Shown: positions 1-9,344 of the stretch, one piece after another
Position numbering within the stretch: the stretch's first letter is position 1
Layout: each line of letters begins with the position of its first letter
NCBI GenBank assembly: GCA_037176725.1
Contig: JAZBRS010000060.1
Span: 51,674,001-51,738,000, forward strand
Source: Posidonia oceanica
Lineage: Eukaryota; Streptophyta; Magnoliopsida; Alismatales; Posidoniaceae
Direction of reading: 5' to 3'
DNA length: 64,000 nt
Notes under the pieces: generated by a model
What the model saw: only the letters and a program-made list of their open reading frames with translations
What the model was told of the DNA's origin: nothing
Database searches by the model: none
Program-made: the position numbers and the translations under genes

Positions 1-66
1 AATAAAAATGCCAAGGGGGTTGCCCAAGGAAAAGCAGAAATAAAAATGCCAAGGGGGTTGCCCAAT
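1..66. repeat. short direct duplication at left edge
   Basis: A 27-28 bp unit beginning AATAAAAATGCCAAGGGG occurs at 1-27 and again at about 40-66. It may belong to a longer array that continues left of the window. No function is visible. Confidence 0.6.
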
Positions 67-177
67 GAAATAAAAGGATACTTCTTCAGTTGTGTTGGCT
101 TTGATTGCCCAGTTGTGCTCCGGGATATTCCGATTTGTTCTTTGCTCTGCTTTGGATCGTTGGACACTTGCTTTGCA

Positions 178-252
178 GCATTTAACGTTAGATGGGCTGA
201 TCTCTGCGTTTAACGTTGGACGGCCTAACGGCTGCGTATAACATCTCGAGAC
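178..252. repeat. hairpin-motif cluster 1 (AACGTTRGACGC family)
   Basis: The phrases TTTAACGTTAGATGG, GCGTTTAACGTTGGACGG and CGGCTGCGTATAAC follow one another. They are degenerate copies of the motif AACGTTAGACGCTGG and its complement, which recurs in ten or so places in the window. This cluster lies just upstream of pseudogene A. Confidence 0.7.
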
Positions 253-443
253 AGACTGCCTTCCATTCCTGGCTTGATATCATCCTTTTGGCAGTAAATC
301 TCTAAGTTCTTGGTGTTTCCTTTCTTGTGAAGGCATCAAGGCCTATATTATGCCCCCCTCCTAGGCTTTGATTTGTAAAACACTACATCAAATTTCTCTT
401 TTCCTTTGTTTCTATTATTCGCAAGGAGTTGCAGCTTTCCCTC

Positions 444-1789
444 ATGGATCTGAGTGAGATTCCACATCATGCCTTTCGAGTAGCCAATTTTTCTGCTCCT
501 TCTAATCTGGTGCAACTCCGGTTGGAGACCATGCCCAATCACCTGGTGAACGAGAAGGTATTTCCTTTTTTTTTGCTATTTTCTTCTTTTATTTGATGTA
601 CCGCTCTTGTATCTTTCTTTTATACTAATTTTTTATTTCATAGCCCTTGGCCTCTTCAAATAACAATCGTGATCCAAAAGCCTACCAGCTGGACTGGGTT
701 CTACATTTTCGCACTTGGACATTAAAGAAGCATCGTGAGCTCTTGGAGGAGGCTGACTTTTGTCAAACTCTTTGGCAACTGCGGCAGCCTATTGATTGGA
801 AGACGATTTTTGGCCTCTGTGGGCTATGGAACCCCCTGACTCACACATTCTTCACTTCTTCAGGGGAGCTTACCATTCTTCTAGAGGAGGTAAGCGTTCT
901 ATTAGGCACTCGGTAGGCTAATCCTTCCGTTTATTCTAGGGACGCATATCTCCTGCCAATCAGAGTGGTAGGATCTTTTTCCCTTTTAAAACGTATCTTC
1001 GGCTCTATCACTGTGTCGGAGGATTTGGTACTAGATGGTTGCATCAACCTTGCTTCTCTATGGAAGTTCTTTTTTGAAGCAGTGTGACAGCATTCGCTCT
1101 GAAGCTTCCTGTCTGGAATGCCTTTTTATTCTGAATGGTGGGCTGGTGCTTTTTCCAAATGAAGCTTTAACCATTAGTGCCTATCATGCCGAGCTCATGT
1201 GCATAAGCGTTCACAACCTGGAGAAGAGTTTGAGTCAGTCTGTGCTGGCCTTTACTATTCGAGGCTTATCTAGTGCTTGCCTTAGGGGTCCGTTCTTTGG
1301 GTCGCCTTTTCTGATTCTACGATGGCTAGAGGAACACATTCTGCTGTCTGCTCTTGATGTTAATCTCCCTCTTGAGGAATACGTCCGCCGATTCTACGCC
1401 TGCGAGATCAAGCCTCAGATAGACTCTTTTAGTCCTCTTTCATCATTCCGGACAATATATGATCCCGAATACTTCTTGACGCTGGTTGGGGCAACGGAAT
1501 TCGTGAGGTACAACCCCCAACACTGCTTTTCTATGTTGGGCGTTCCTCGGGCCATACCTCCTATGCCTCGCTTTTCAGATATGATCCTTCCGCACTTAAG
1601 GGACACTCCCGGAGATATTATCCAGGTTTATTTCATGCCGGCATCTAGGATGGAAAGGGACAGAACTGTGTCCTCTCTTTGTAGGAAAATCCGAATGTAG
1701 ACCGTGAAGCTATCTCCCTCGCCACTCATGACGTTTGGTATGAGGGTGTGAAGCCTAAACTAGCCATTGAATTTCCTACAAAGAAATAG
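444..1789 (+). pseudogene. Gene A: two-exon plant-mobile-domain-like gene, broken
   Basis: Exon 1 runs 444-557 from an ATG. The intron 558-643 has GT and TTTCATAG ends, and exon 2 starts at 644 in phase 0. The protein has a WNPLTHTFF..GE.TILLEEV segment and, later, GSPFLILRWLEEH and a YNPQHCFSMLG block. This layout is seen in the plant mobile domain / DUF7745 group ('aminotransferase-like' in older annotation). Gene C has the same two-exon plan with its intron at the same place, so A and C are diverged copies of one gene. A is dead: TAG at 914, a frame change near 1080 and another near 1690, with the homologous end at TAG 1787-1789. It lies antisense to E1 pol, in the E1 3' region. The family call rests on motifs read by eye. 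Confidence 0.6.
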
Positions 1790-1884
1790 AAATTGTAGTC
1801 AGTATTGTACCCTTTATCATTAATAAAACTTGTATGACTTTTATCAAGTGAAAAATCAAAGTTCAGAATACACCCTGAATTTAA

Positions 1885-2036
1885 AGCGTTATATGCATGG
1901 AATGGTGCGTCCAACGTTATACGCTGAGAACCCCAACGGATAACGTTTTAACCTTCAGAACATTCGACGGGCCAGATTGCGCGTATAACACTTTGTCTTC
2001 CCGATGCGTTGGATGGCCCAAATCACGCGTATAATA
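1885..2036. repeat. hairpin-motif cluster 2, between genes A and B
   Basis: Four or more copies are visible: AAAGCGTTATATGC, GCGTCCAACGTTATACGCTG, GATAACGTTTTAAC, and GCGCGTATAACAC with GCGTTGGATGG and CACGCGTATAATA. They are complementary in pairs (GCGT..AAC against GTT..ACGC), so the stretch can fold into several small stems. The cluster separates the 3' end of gene A from the TATA box of gene B. Confidence 0.7.
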
Positions 2037-2044
2037 TTGAATGG

Positions 2045-2050
2045 TATAAA
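2045..2050 (+). promoter_or_regulatory. TATA box candidate for gene B
   Basis: TATAAA in the context ATGGTATAAATCC lies about 275 bases upstream of the first plausible ATG of gene B (2320), directly after hairpin cluster 2. This spacing would give a 5' UTR of about 240 bases. Predicted only from sequence. Confidence 0.4.
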
Positions 2051-2319
2051 TCCTCCATTTTACACAGCGAGCGGCCATCTCAACTTCTGAACATCTTCTC
2101 CGGCGACAGCGGTGTGGATGCTGAACTCCGGCGAGCTTCCAATCCTCCGGCGACCTTTCCCCTCACTTTTGATAATGGAGCGAAGGATTTCATGCACCTA
2201 TACACGGACAGGGAAGCGAGCCCGCACCGGACCCAGGCCGTCATCCCTCGGCGAGCTCGGGTAGGCAGCGTCGGCGACTGTGGAGGCTTCGGTGGACATT
2301 TCTCGCGGTGGGGGAGGCG

Positions 2320-5300
2320 ATGACGACGCCAGTGGAGGCTGGTACGGGTGTTGTAGAGGCTGTGGTGGCCGGTTCGGGCACTGTGGAGGTCGACGTGGTA
2401 GGTGGCAGCCTTGCAGCAGTTACCGAGGAGGTGGGGGACGTTGGCGCTGAGGGCGGCAGGTGAACCGAGGCGGTGGTCGCTGAGACGGAGGCCAGAGACA
2501 CCAACGGCGAGGCCACGAAGGCCGAGACAGTTGACGACACCGCTGGCGAGGCCAGGGAGGCTAGGGCAGAGTCAGATACGAGTTCTGCTAGTTCCTTCAG
2601 CTGTGGAGAGGAGGACTCAGACGAGACGGCCTTGGAGGAGGCAGTTTCGGAGGAGGAGTCCGAGGAGACAGTTTCGGAAGTGGGGTTGCATGAGGCGGAA
2701 CTTGTGGAGGAGCCTGAGGTGAGACCAGTCGACCCCCTCATCGCGCAGTTCTGTGAGGACGACGGGTGGTAGCGGAACATGGAGGACTTCATCCAGCGAG
2801 AGGCAAAGGGTGGTGCGAGGGATCCCCTAGACTTCTGGTGGGTCCAGATCCCTCAAGACGAGGTCTAGGCATCGGGTCTGCGTAGGGACGCATCCCGATT
2901 GGAGTACGCCACTGCTACCTTAGCTTCAAGGTGGCAGGTAATTCTTTTTTCTATTTTTTTTTATTCAGCTTGATTGTTCAGCCTGCCTAACAATTTCTTT
3001 TTCCTTTTGCAGAGTCGGGCACCTGCGGTGACCTGTTGTTACTAGGCACAGGTCCGCCGGTCCTATGCTCCGCTGGCTCCCTTCCAGCAGGAGCATCTGG
3101 ATCGGATGGGATTCAAACATTTTCTGTCCATCCCTGACTTTCCCCTCCGTCTGATGTTCCTGGAGGCCGTCGCAAAGTGGTGGAACTTCCGCACCTGCTC
3201 TATTGTCACGAGGGCAGGCGAGTTTGTCCTCTCGTTGGAGGACATGGTGCGGCTGACTGGTCTACGGGTGACGAGTCGCCCAGTGACAGGACGGGTACAC
3301 TCTGACTACTCTGTTTTGGCACAGGAGATGGCTGGGAGACAGCTGGCCATGAGCGGGCACCAGCTCGTGGTCATCACTTCTGCTGTTCGCCGGGTTAGCG
3401 ACTTGGCGGCGACGGTGGCTGGACTGGGTGTGGAGGCTGACCAGCAGCTTCGGGCCTTCCTGCTGGTGATGTTCGGGGAGGTCCTTTTCTCTCACGCCTC
3501 CTCGAAGTTGTCCGCTGTGTTTCTTCCCCTTCTGGCGGACCTGGAGAGAGTAGGAGAGTATGCTTGGGGTGCGGCTAGCTTGGCGCACCTGTATTATACG
3601 CTTTTCTGCTTCACGGATGGCAGTTCTCGCCAATTAGGCTGGAATCTGCCATTTCTTCAGGTAAAAATAGTACGTTCAATTGTGACATTTCAGAAATATT
3701 GCAGAATATGATATGCCACTAAACGTTCTTGTTTTTTGTGCAAATGTGGGCATGGGATCACTTCGCCTTCCTGCGACCAGCTCGTCCTCCAGTTCCTCTG
3801 ACCGGTGTTCCCTTTCCTTGGGGACTGTTTTTGGCTGACGTTGAGCAGGCCCTCGAGCTAGCTGACAACAACCGCTATGTCGGTCATCTGTTATTTGAGA
3901 TGCTAGTCCCGGTACAGGTAATTTGCTTTCCTTTGATTTTTCAGCTTCTGTTCATTTATTTATTTAGCTTGCTGACATGTATTGCTCCTTGCAGGTAGTC
4001 TAGCGTCCATATGCTGAGGGAGTGCATACGGATGTTCTCGAGATTGCCCGTGACCTGGCGATTTTTGATCGTGATGTTTGGATCCACTGCTAGAACCATT
4101 GTCATTTCTAGCAGATCAGCAGGGCGCTGCGACAGTTGGGGCACCGACAAGTTCAGCCTCGACCACGTCCTCACAGGGTTTGGCGAGAGACTTGTGGCGG
4201 GGCAGCCGTGCTCACCACTAGGTGGACGTCTACGGTCCTCAGCTTATGGACTGGGCTCGTCATGGGTTTCCTTCCTCGACCGACGTGACAAAGGAGGACG
4301 AGGTGGCTTGGGCTGGGTGGATGGATACCAAGTTCTCTTCCCTAATGATTTTCGACCGGACCCACTTCCTCGAGTGCGGGAACCTTCCTTTGGGGGGACA
4401 CAGATCTCGGGGACGCCATGATGTCCCGAGCAGTGCTGCTGGGGGAGGCCTAGTCTTACCGAGCCCAGCTGGAGATGGCGGTGAGTTTTTGAATTTCATT
4501 TTGTAAACTATCAATGCAGATTTGCTAACTTGCTTTCTTTCTTTTGTAGCTCAAGGCTGTAGACAAGCAGGCTCAGCGGGAGCACAGCTTGACTTAGTAG
4601 CTCCCTGCTCTGACTGGAGAGATTGAGCGCCTGCGTGCTTCTGCCTCTCGGGTATCTTTACATCTCTTATAGCTTTTGTAGTCTGATTATGAACTGTAGC
4701 TGACTGTACTTTCTTTCTTTGCAGCCCTCGACTAGCACCGCCCCTTCTTCCGGACCATTTAGAGGAGATTTCCCATCTCCAAGATAAGGTATGAATGTCT
4801 TTATTATTTTTCCTTTTTGCTTTTAGCTAAATCCCTCTTTATTCTAACATTACTGCTTGTAGGTTGCTTATCTGGAGAGTGAGCTGAAGGAGCAGGCTGG
4901 CGACTTCATTGCTGCTAGCTTTGTTGAGAGATTGGTGGAGCTGGAGGGGACCGTTGCTTCTCAAGGCGCTTGGATCCAGGAGTTGGAGCAGCAGGAGGGG
5001 AGTTTTGCTTCTCAGGCCGCTTGGATCAGGGAGCTGGAGCAGCAGGTTGCTGATAGAGACACTGAGATTGCCCGAACTCAGGCGGTATAATTTGCTTTGA
5101 TTTAGTGTTCTTTTATTTCTTTGTCCTTGCTCACGTCTGATATTTTGATTACTTCCTTCCTCAGAGTTTGCAAGGCACGGAGGTGTTCGCTTCTCAGCTT
5201 GAGCTTGAGCTAGGGCACTATCGGAGGTATGCCTACGTGACTAGTGCTAGGTTGGGGGAGCCGATTCCTCCTGCACCGAGCCACCAGTCGGGTAGTCACT

Positions 5301-5422
5301 GCTCCCGATCTATCTCGAGGGCTCCATCGGGTGTTTCAAATCGCCCGCCTGCTCAACCTCTTGTAACTCCTTCTCCGGCTCCTCCTTCAGCTCCCAAGGG
5401 TGAGGGAGAGAGTGCTTCTTAG
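2320..5422 (+). pseudogene. Gene B: eight-exon plant mobile domain gene with coiled-coil tail, broken
   Basis: Exons read by eye: 2320-2937 (acidic Glu/Ala/Val-rich N-terminus), 3013-3660, 3744-3917, 3995-4480, 4550-4651, 4725-4788, 4863-5084 and 5165-5422. Most have GT/AG ends and consistent phase. Exon 2 has the PMD core (FLEAVAKWWNFRT, then a GEFVLSLEDMVRLTGL block, later AHLYYTLF). Exon 3 begins MWAWDHFAFLRP and exon 4 has RPYAEG and an RALRQLG-like block. These fit the plant mobile domain. Exons 5-8 encode a coiled coil with a tandem ASQ.AWI.ELEQQ repeat and a Ser/Pro-rich end. Damage: TGA at about 2461, TAG at 2770, TAG at about 2866, further stops in exon 4, and the acceptor before exon 3 reads CAA where CAG is expected. 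It is antisense to E1 pol and flanked on both sides by hairpin clusters. Confidence 0.65.
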
Positions 5423-6148
5423 CATTTTGTACTTCAGGGGTATGCCCCGGTGATCTTGTAATCAGAAACTTATTTTTGAATGATATAGATTTCTATGCAC
5501 TTAGCAAACTTGTCAAATATCTCTTTTGAATTACCTTTGTTAGAGTTAAAATGAACTTAAGCGACCAATATAGTAAAATAATGGCCTTTAATTCAAATTA
5601 ACTTGAAACTAGCATATTCATGTGAAATAATATGTAAATGACATAGTTATGAAGAAAGATTTCACCTGGGAGCTTTAAAATAAAGTTGTGAAGTTGTCGG
5701 CACCTTAGTGAGCCATTAACTTGATGAAATGAATAACCAGTGATTCTGAATGGCTCGGATGTCTAAAAAAATATGAAACTAGCACTCACACGTGTATTTC
5801 AACTTAATTAAACCTCTAGGACTGATAAAAATAATTTATGCAATCTAATCACAGATTTTGGGGAGCTTCAACCAAGTTCGGTGACTTAAGTCACTGATAA
5901 AACGTTATACGCCTAATCTGGTGTGTACAACATTATCCGCTGATTTCTCTACATCCAATGCTGGAAAACTGATTTGAACGTAAGACGCCAGCTATGGCGC
6001 AGATAACGTAAGACGCGCTATCCCCCGCGTACAACAAATTGAACCCAAAATCTTTTCTTTCCTTTCTTGCTCTTGGCTAATTTTCTAGAATGCTGCGAAA
6101 TTTTCTTAATGCCCACGTGGGGAGACCTCCAACGGTTTTTCTTGTGCT
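5423..6148 (+). other. non-coding spacer between genes B and C
   Basis: AT-rich sequence follows the gene B stop, beginning with a probable 3' UTR (TTTTGAATGATATAG near 5475). I see no ORF of note. It contains hairpin cluster 3 at 5899-6032 and ends in the promoter region of gene C. Confidence 0.5.
5899..6032. repeat. hairpin-motif cluster 3, between genes B and C
   Basis: Copies visible: AAAACGTTATACGCC, GGTGTGTACAACATTATCCGC, GAACGTAAGACGCC, GATAACGTAAGACGCGC and CCCGCGTACAAC. Direct (ACGTAAGACGC twice) and complementary copies alternate, as in the other clusters. Confidence 0.7.
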
Positions 6149-6155
6149 TATAAAA
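6149..6155 (+). promoter_or_regulatory. TATA box candidate for gene C
   Basis: TATAAAA in GCTTATAAAAGCTTG lies 106 bases upstream of the gene C ATG at 6255, a normal distance for a plant gene with a short 5' UTR. It follows hairpin cluster 3. Confidence 0.5.
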
Positions 6156-6254
6156 GCTTGACCACCCCTTTGCACACACTTTCTTTTTGCATCCTCACTT
6201 GTTAGTGCACCTTTCTCTTGGCTTGTGCTTGTCCATCTCTCCTTCTATGTTCTT

Positions 6255-7598
6255 ATGGCTTCAGCTTTAGTTCCCAACATCTCCATGCACAACAAAAAAG
6301 GAATTGCAAGGCCTTTGGAGGAAATTGAAGGGCATATGATGTCCCACATCAAAGCTGGGAGGGTATGACTTTCTTCACCGGTCTTCTTATTCTCTCTTAT
6401 TCCTCATGTTTTACGCTTGTTTGCATGAGATCCTCAATTTTACAAAGACACCCTGCTTTGACAATGACTTCCCTTATTATTCTTCCTAGGTGAAGGACTT
6501 TGTGCCTTGGGCTCTGGCAAGGAAGTCTGTTTTGGCACATACAAGCTTCGGTGGGCTCCTGGACTTGTTGGGAACTACCTTGGACTGGCCTCTTCTCCAC
6601 GCCTTATGCGCTTTCTGGAGCCCTGAAACTCATACCTTCTTCCTTGGGGGCTGTGAGATGATAATCCTGGTGAAGGATGTTCATGGCCTTCTTGGTGTTA
6701 CTCAAATTGGAACGTCCCAGCCGGATATTGACTTCCATTGCCATATGGAACAGCAGACCTGCAAATGCTCATGGATCGTATCTTTACTGCTCCTCCCACT
6801 TTCTTGGTGATCAAAGGTCGCCAGCTCAGCTTGGCGCATTTGTATTACAGCTTCCGCCGAATTGAGGACTCTGCCTCCCGAGATCAGTTGCGGATATGTC
6901 AGCATTTATTAATTGGAGGCCTCACCATATTTGTCTCCAAAGACTTCTCCTTGGATGTCTATCACATTGAGTTCTTGGTAGGGCTCACCGAGCACTTTTG
7001 GCGCTCCCCTTCAGTCGCCATCCTTGCAGTTACATACCTCAGTCTGACCAGTGTCTTGACCGGAGGGGACTTTGTAGGCTCTCCTTTTCTTCTTTTCTGT
7101 TGGTTTCATGTCCACTTCCCGATACTCAAGCCTGCGAGGACTGATCTTATTGAGGAAAGGGTTTGCTTCCTGTCCTCTACCTCTATCGATGTCTTCACAC
7201 CTTCCACACCCTATTGCCATAAGCACCAAGCGCGAGGTTCTTCAGTTGAATTGGAGTTGATAGGGCCCACTCATCTTGTGGTGTACAATTCTCATCGCTG
7301 CTTTGATATGGTGGGGCAAAAGAAAGGGGTGCCGCCTCGGCTAAGCTTAATTCCTTGTATCCGAACTCGGGAGCACGGTCTTCCAACTGATGCAGTGATG
7401 GTGTATTACATTCAAACTCTTTGGTCATCCTTGGACCGCCATGATGACTCAGATGGGACCCACTCTGCTCCTTTGACTTGCTGTCTACTCCAGGAGGATG
7501 AGCACTGGAACTGGTATTCAAAGCTGCTGCCCAAGCCCAAGGAGTGGGTTAAGGAGACCGACGTGCTGCGCAAAAAGAGGAAGAGGCCAATTAGATAG
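6255..7598 (+). pseudogene. Gene C: two-exon plant-mobile-domain-like gene, one frameshift
   Basis: Exon 1 (6255-6362, 36 codons) starts at an ATG; an earlier ATG at 6247 meets a stop after seven codons. The intron is 6363-6489 (GTATGA to TTCCTAG), phase 0. Exon 2 encodes ALCAFWSPETHTFF..GCEMIILVKDVHGLLG, then after a frame change near 6730-6740 continues LPYGTADLQMLMDRIF, later DFVGSPFLLFCWFHVHF and VVYNSHRCFDMVG, and a basic end (LRKKRKRP). The alignment with gene A holds in the shifted frame, so the shift looks like a one-base indel in an otherwise open gene. It is the best-preserved of the three antisense genes: one frame lesion, intact splice sites, a TATA box. The family (PMD/DUF7745-like) is inferred from motifs. 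Its role in the element is unknown. Confidence 0.65.
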
Positions 7599-7782
7599 GC
7601 ACATCTTGTAGTTCATCTCATTTTTGGACCATGTATTTTTTATTTTCAAGGAAACAAATATCTCTTTCTTATTTCATCTTTATTTATATGCTTTGGGCTA
7701 TGCTGAGTCTAGAAATACTCCTTGGTGGCTTTGGCATTGGATTGAAGGCCCTTTATCAAAATTCAACAACTTAAGTCACTGT

Positions 7783-7917
7783 TAAAACGTAAGACGCTTA
7801 AATTGGCCCTTCTAACGTAAGACGCCTGATATCCCACGTCTAACATTCTTCTGTTGGTCGTTATGCGCTAGAGATGGGGGCATCCAACGTTGGACGCTGA
7901 GATTGGCTCGTTTAATG
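7783..7917. repeat. hairpin-motif cluster 4, downstream of gene C
   Basis: Copies: AAAACGTAAGACGCTT, CTAACGTAAGACGCCTG, CCCACGTCTAACATT, GGTCGTTATGCGC, CCAACGTTGGACGCTG and GCTCGTTTAATGC. CGTAAGACGC and ACGTCTAAC are complementary and can pair across a short loop. Confidence 0.7.
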
Positions 7918-8424
7918 CCTTTGAATGATTTTCTGCACAATCTTAGCAAACTTGTTATTCCATCTAGGGTTATCATTGCCCCTAGTCCAAAGTGACCTTT
8001 GAAAAACTCAGAAACGACCTTAACATAATGAAACCAAAATGGCTTTTGGAAGCCTTGAAACAACCTAAATACAATGCATGCTTTGAACATTTTTAATGCC
8101 ATGAAAACAAAATGTCTTTTATGAAATTAAAGAAAGACTTAGGTTTTGGATAACAAGCATTGGCCTCAGCTTTGTTGTCTAAAGATGATATGCCTAACAG
8201 GGGACTGTCTCTTCTTGAGATTCCAGTCTTGATTCATAGGCGAATACCAAGTGATCATCCTGAATAGGAGGGGTCAAGTACGACGCGGAGTCGTAAAATT
8301 TCCTAGATTTTTGCATCATCGGCCTTGCTTGTTATTAGTTTCATGAGGTGATGTTGGTTGGGTAGATTTTACCCTACTTTCTATTTTTGGATCTTTTGCT
8401 ATTTTTTGGCTTTTTTTTGTTTTA

Positions 8425-8580
8425 TCATTTTTTTTGAATTTTTGGTTTTATCATTTTTTTGGATTTTTTGTTTTATCATTTTTTTTGGATTTTTGGTTTT
8501 ATCATTTTTTGGGATTTTTGGTTTTATCATTTTTTTGGATTTTTGGCTTTATCATTTTTTTGGATTTATCTTTTTTTTGG
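8425..8580. repeat. T-rich tandem repeat, 25-26 bp unit
   Basis: Five to six copies of a unit reading GGATTTTTGGTTTTATC followed by seven or eight T. It reads as Phe/Ile/Leu-rich ORFs in two frames, which I regard as an artefact of composition. Confidence 0.75.
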
Positions 8581-9344
8581 ATTTTTGTGGGAGAAAAGAA
8601 TCTTCTAAGAAGTTGGAAAACAGGAGACCCCATGGTTGGAAAACCTTAATAGTTTGGTCCCTTGTGCATCTGAGAGTCAGAATATACTAGGGGCCTGCTT
8701 TGGCACCTAATTGCCCTTAGTCCTAAGTTTTTGCCCCTTGCCTCTAAGTGTACATTGCAGGGTGTGGGTGGAAGGAAGGGCAACGTCCTATCCTAAGATT
8801 TTAGCTAAAGACTTGAAGCCTATACCCCTCCCTATTCAAGGTTGATTCCTACTACGCCTAGTATTTCCCCAGCTTTTTAATTTCGACTCTTGGACAGCTT
8901 TTTTGCTGTCTTCTTTTCCACTGTCTTTCTTTTCTTTCACATGGACAGCTTCTTTGCTGTCTTCTTTTTCCCTCTTTTTTCCTAGGTATTTTGGTAAGTA
9001 GTCTCACCCCCCCATTTGAGCGTTCGGCCAACAGATATTTGTTCATTGATGAACCGAAACACTCTTCTATTTGGTACACTCTCCTCTTTTCTGCGCTTCT
9101 AAGTTTGGTCTTAGATGCCTACCCGATTTGTACTAGGGTAACGTGTCTGACTCAAGGGATGTGTATGGACTTGTTAGTCATGAATTGGGAGGGGCTCCTT
9201 ATGGTTTTGCCTCTATCTCAGTGTTGGATCATTTCCCCTCCTTCTCCCATAGGGTGTTTGTGAGGTGAGGCTAAGGCATGAGTCCAAGGCTTCAAAAAGC
9301 AGTAGATCCTCAAGCACGTATAATCTAATGGCTCATTGTGCATG

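Larger units (their letters stand above)
7599..9344 (-). other. E1 3' untranslated region between integrase and gene C
   Basis: I see no credible gene. It holds hairpin cluster 4 (7783-7917), a T-rich tandem array (8425-8580), and a duplicated phrase TGGACAGCTT.TTTGCTGTC (about 8893 and 8944, with pyrimidine tracts between). On the element's sense strand the latter is purine-rich. It separates the ends of pol and the antisense gene C, which are convergent. Confidence 0.5.

Noticed and set aside
2241..2792. 183-residue Ser/Thr/Ala-rich ORF on the minus strand
   Set aside because: It is the reverse reading of the acidic Glu/Ala/Val repeat of gene B exon 1; composition explains it.
8358..8690. 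Phe/Ile-rich 'membrane protein' ORFs
   Set aside because: Produced by the T-rich 25-26 bp tandem repeat.
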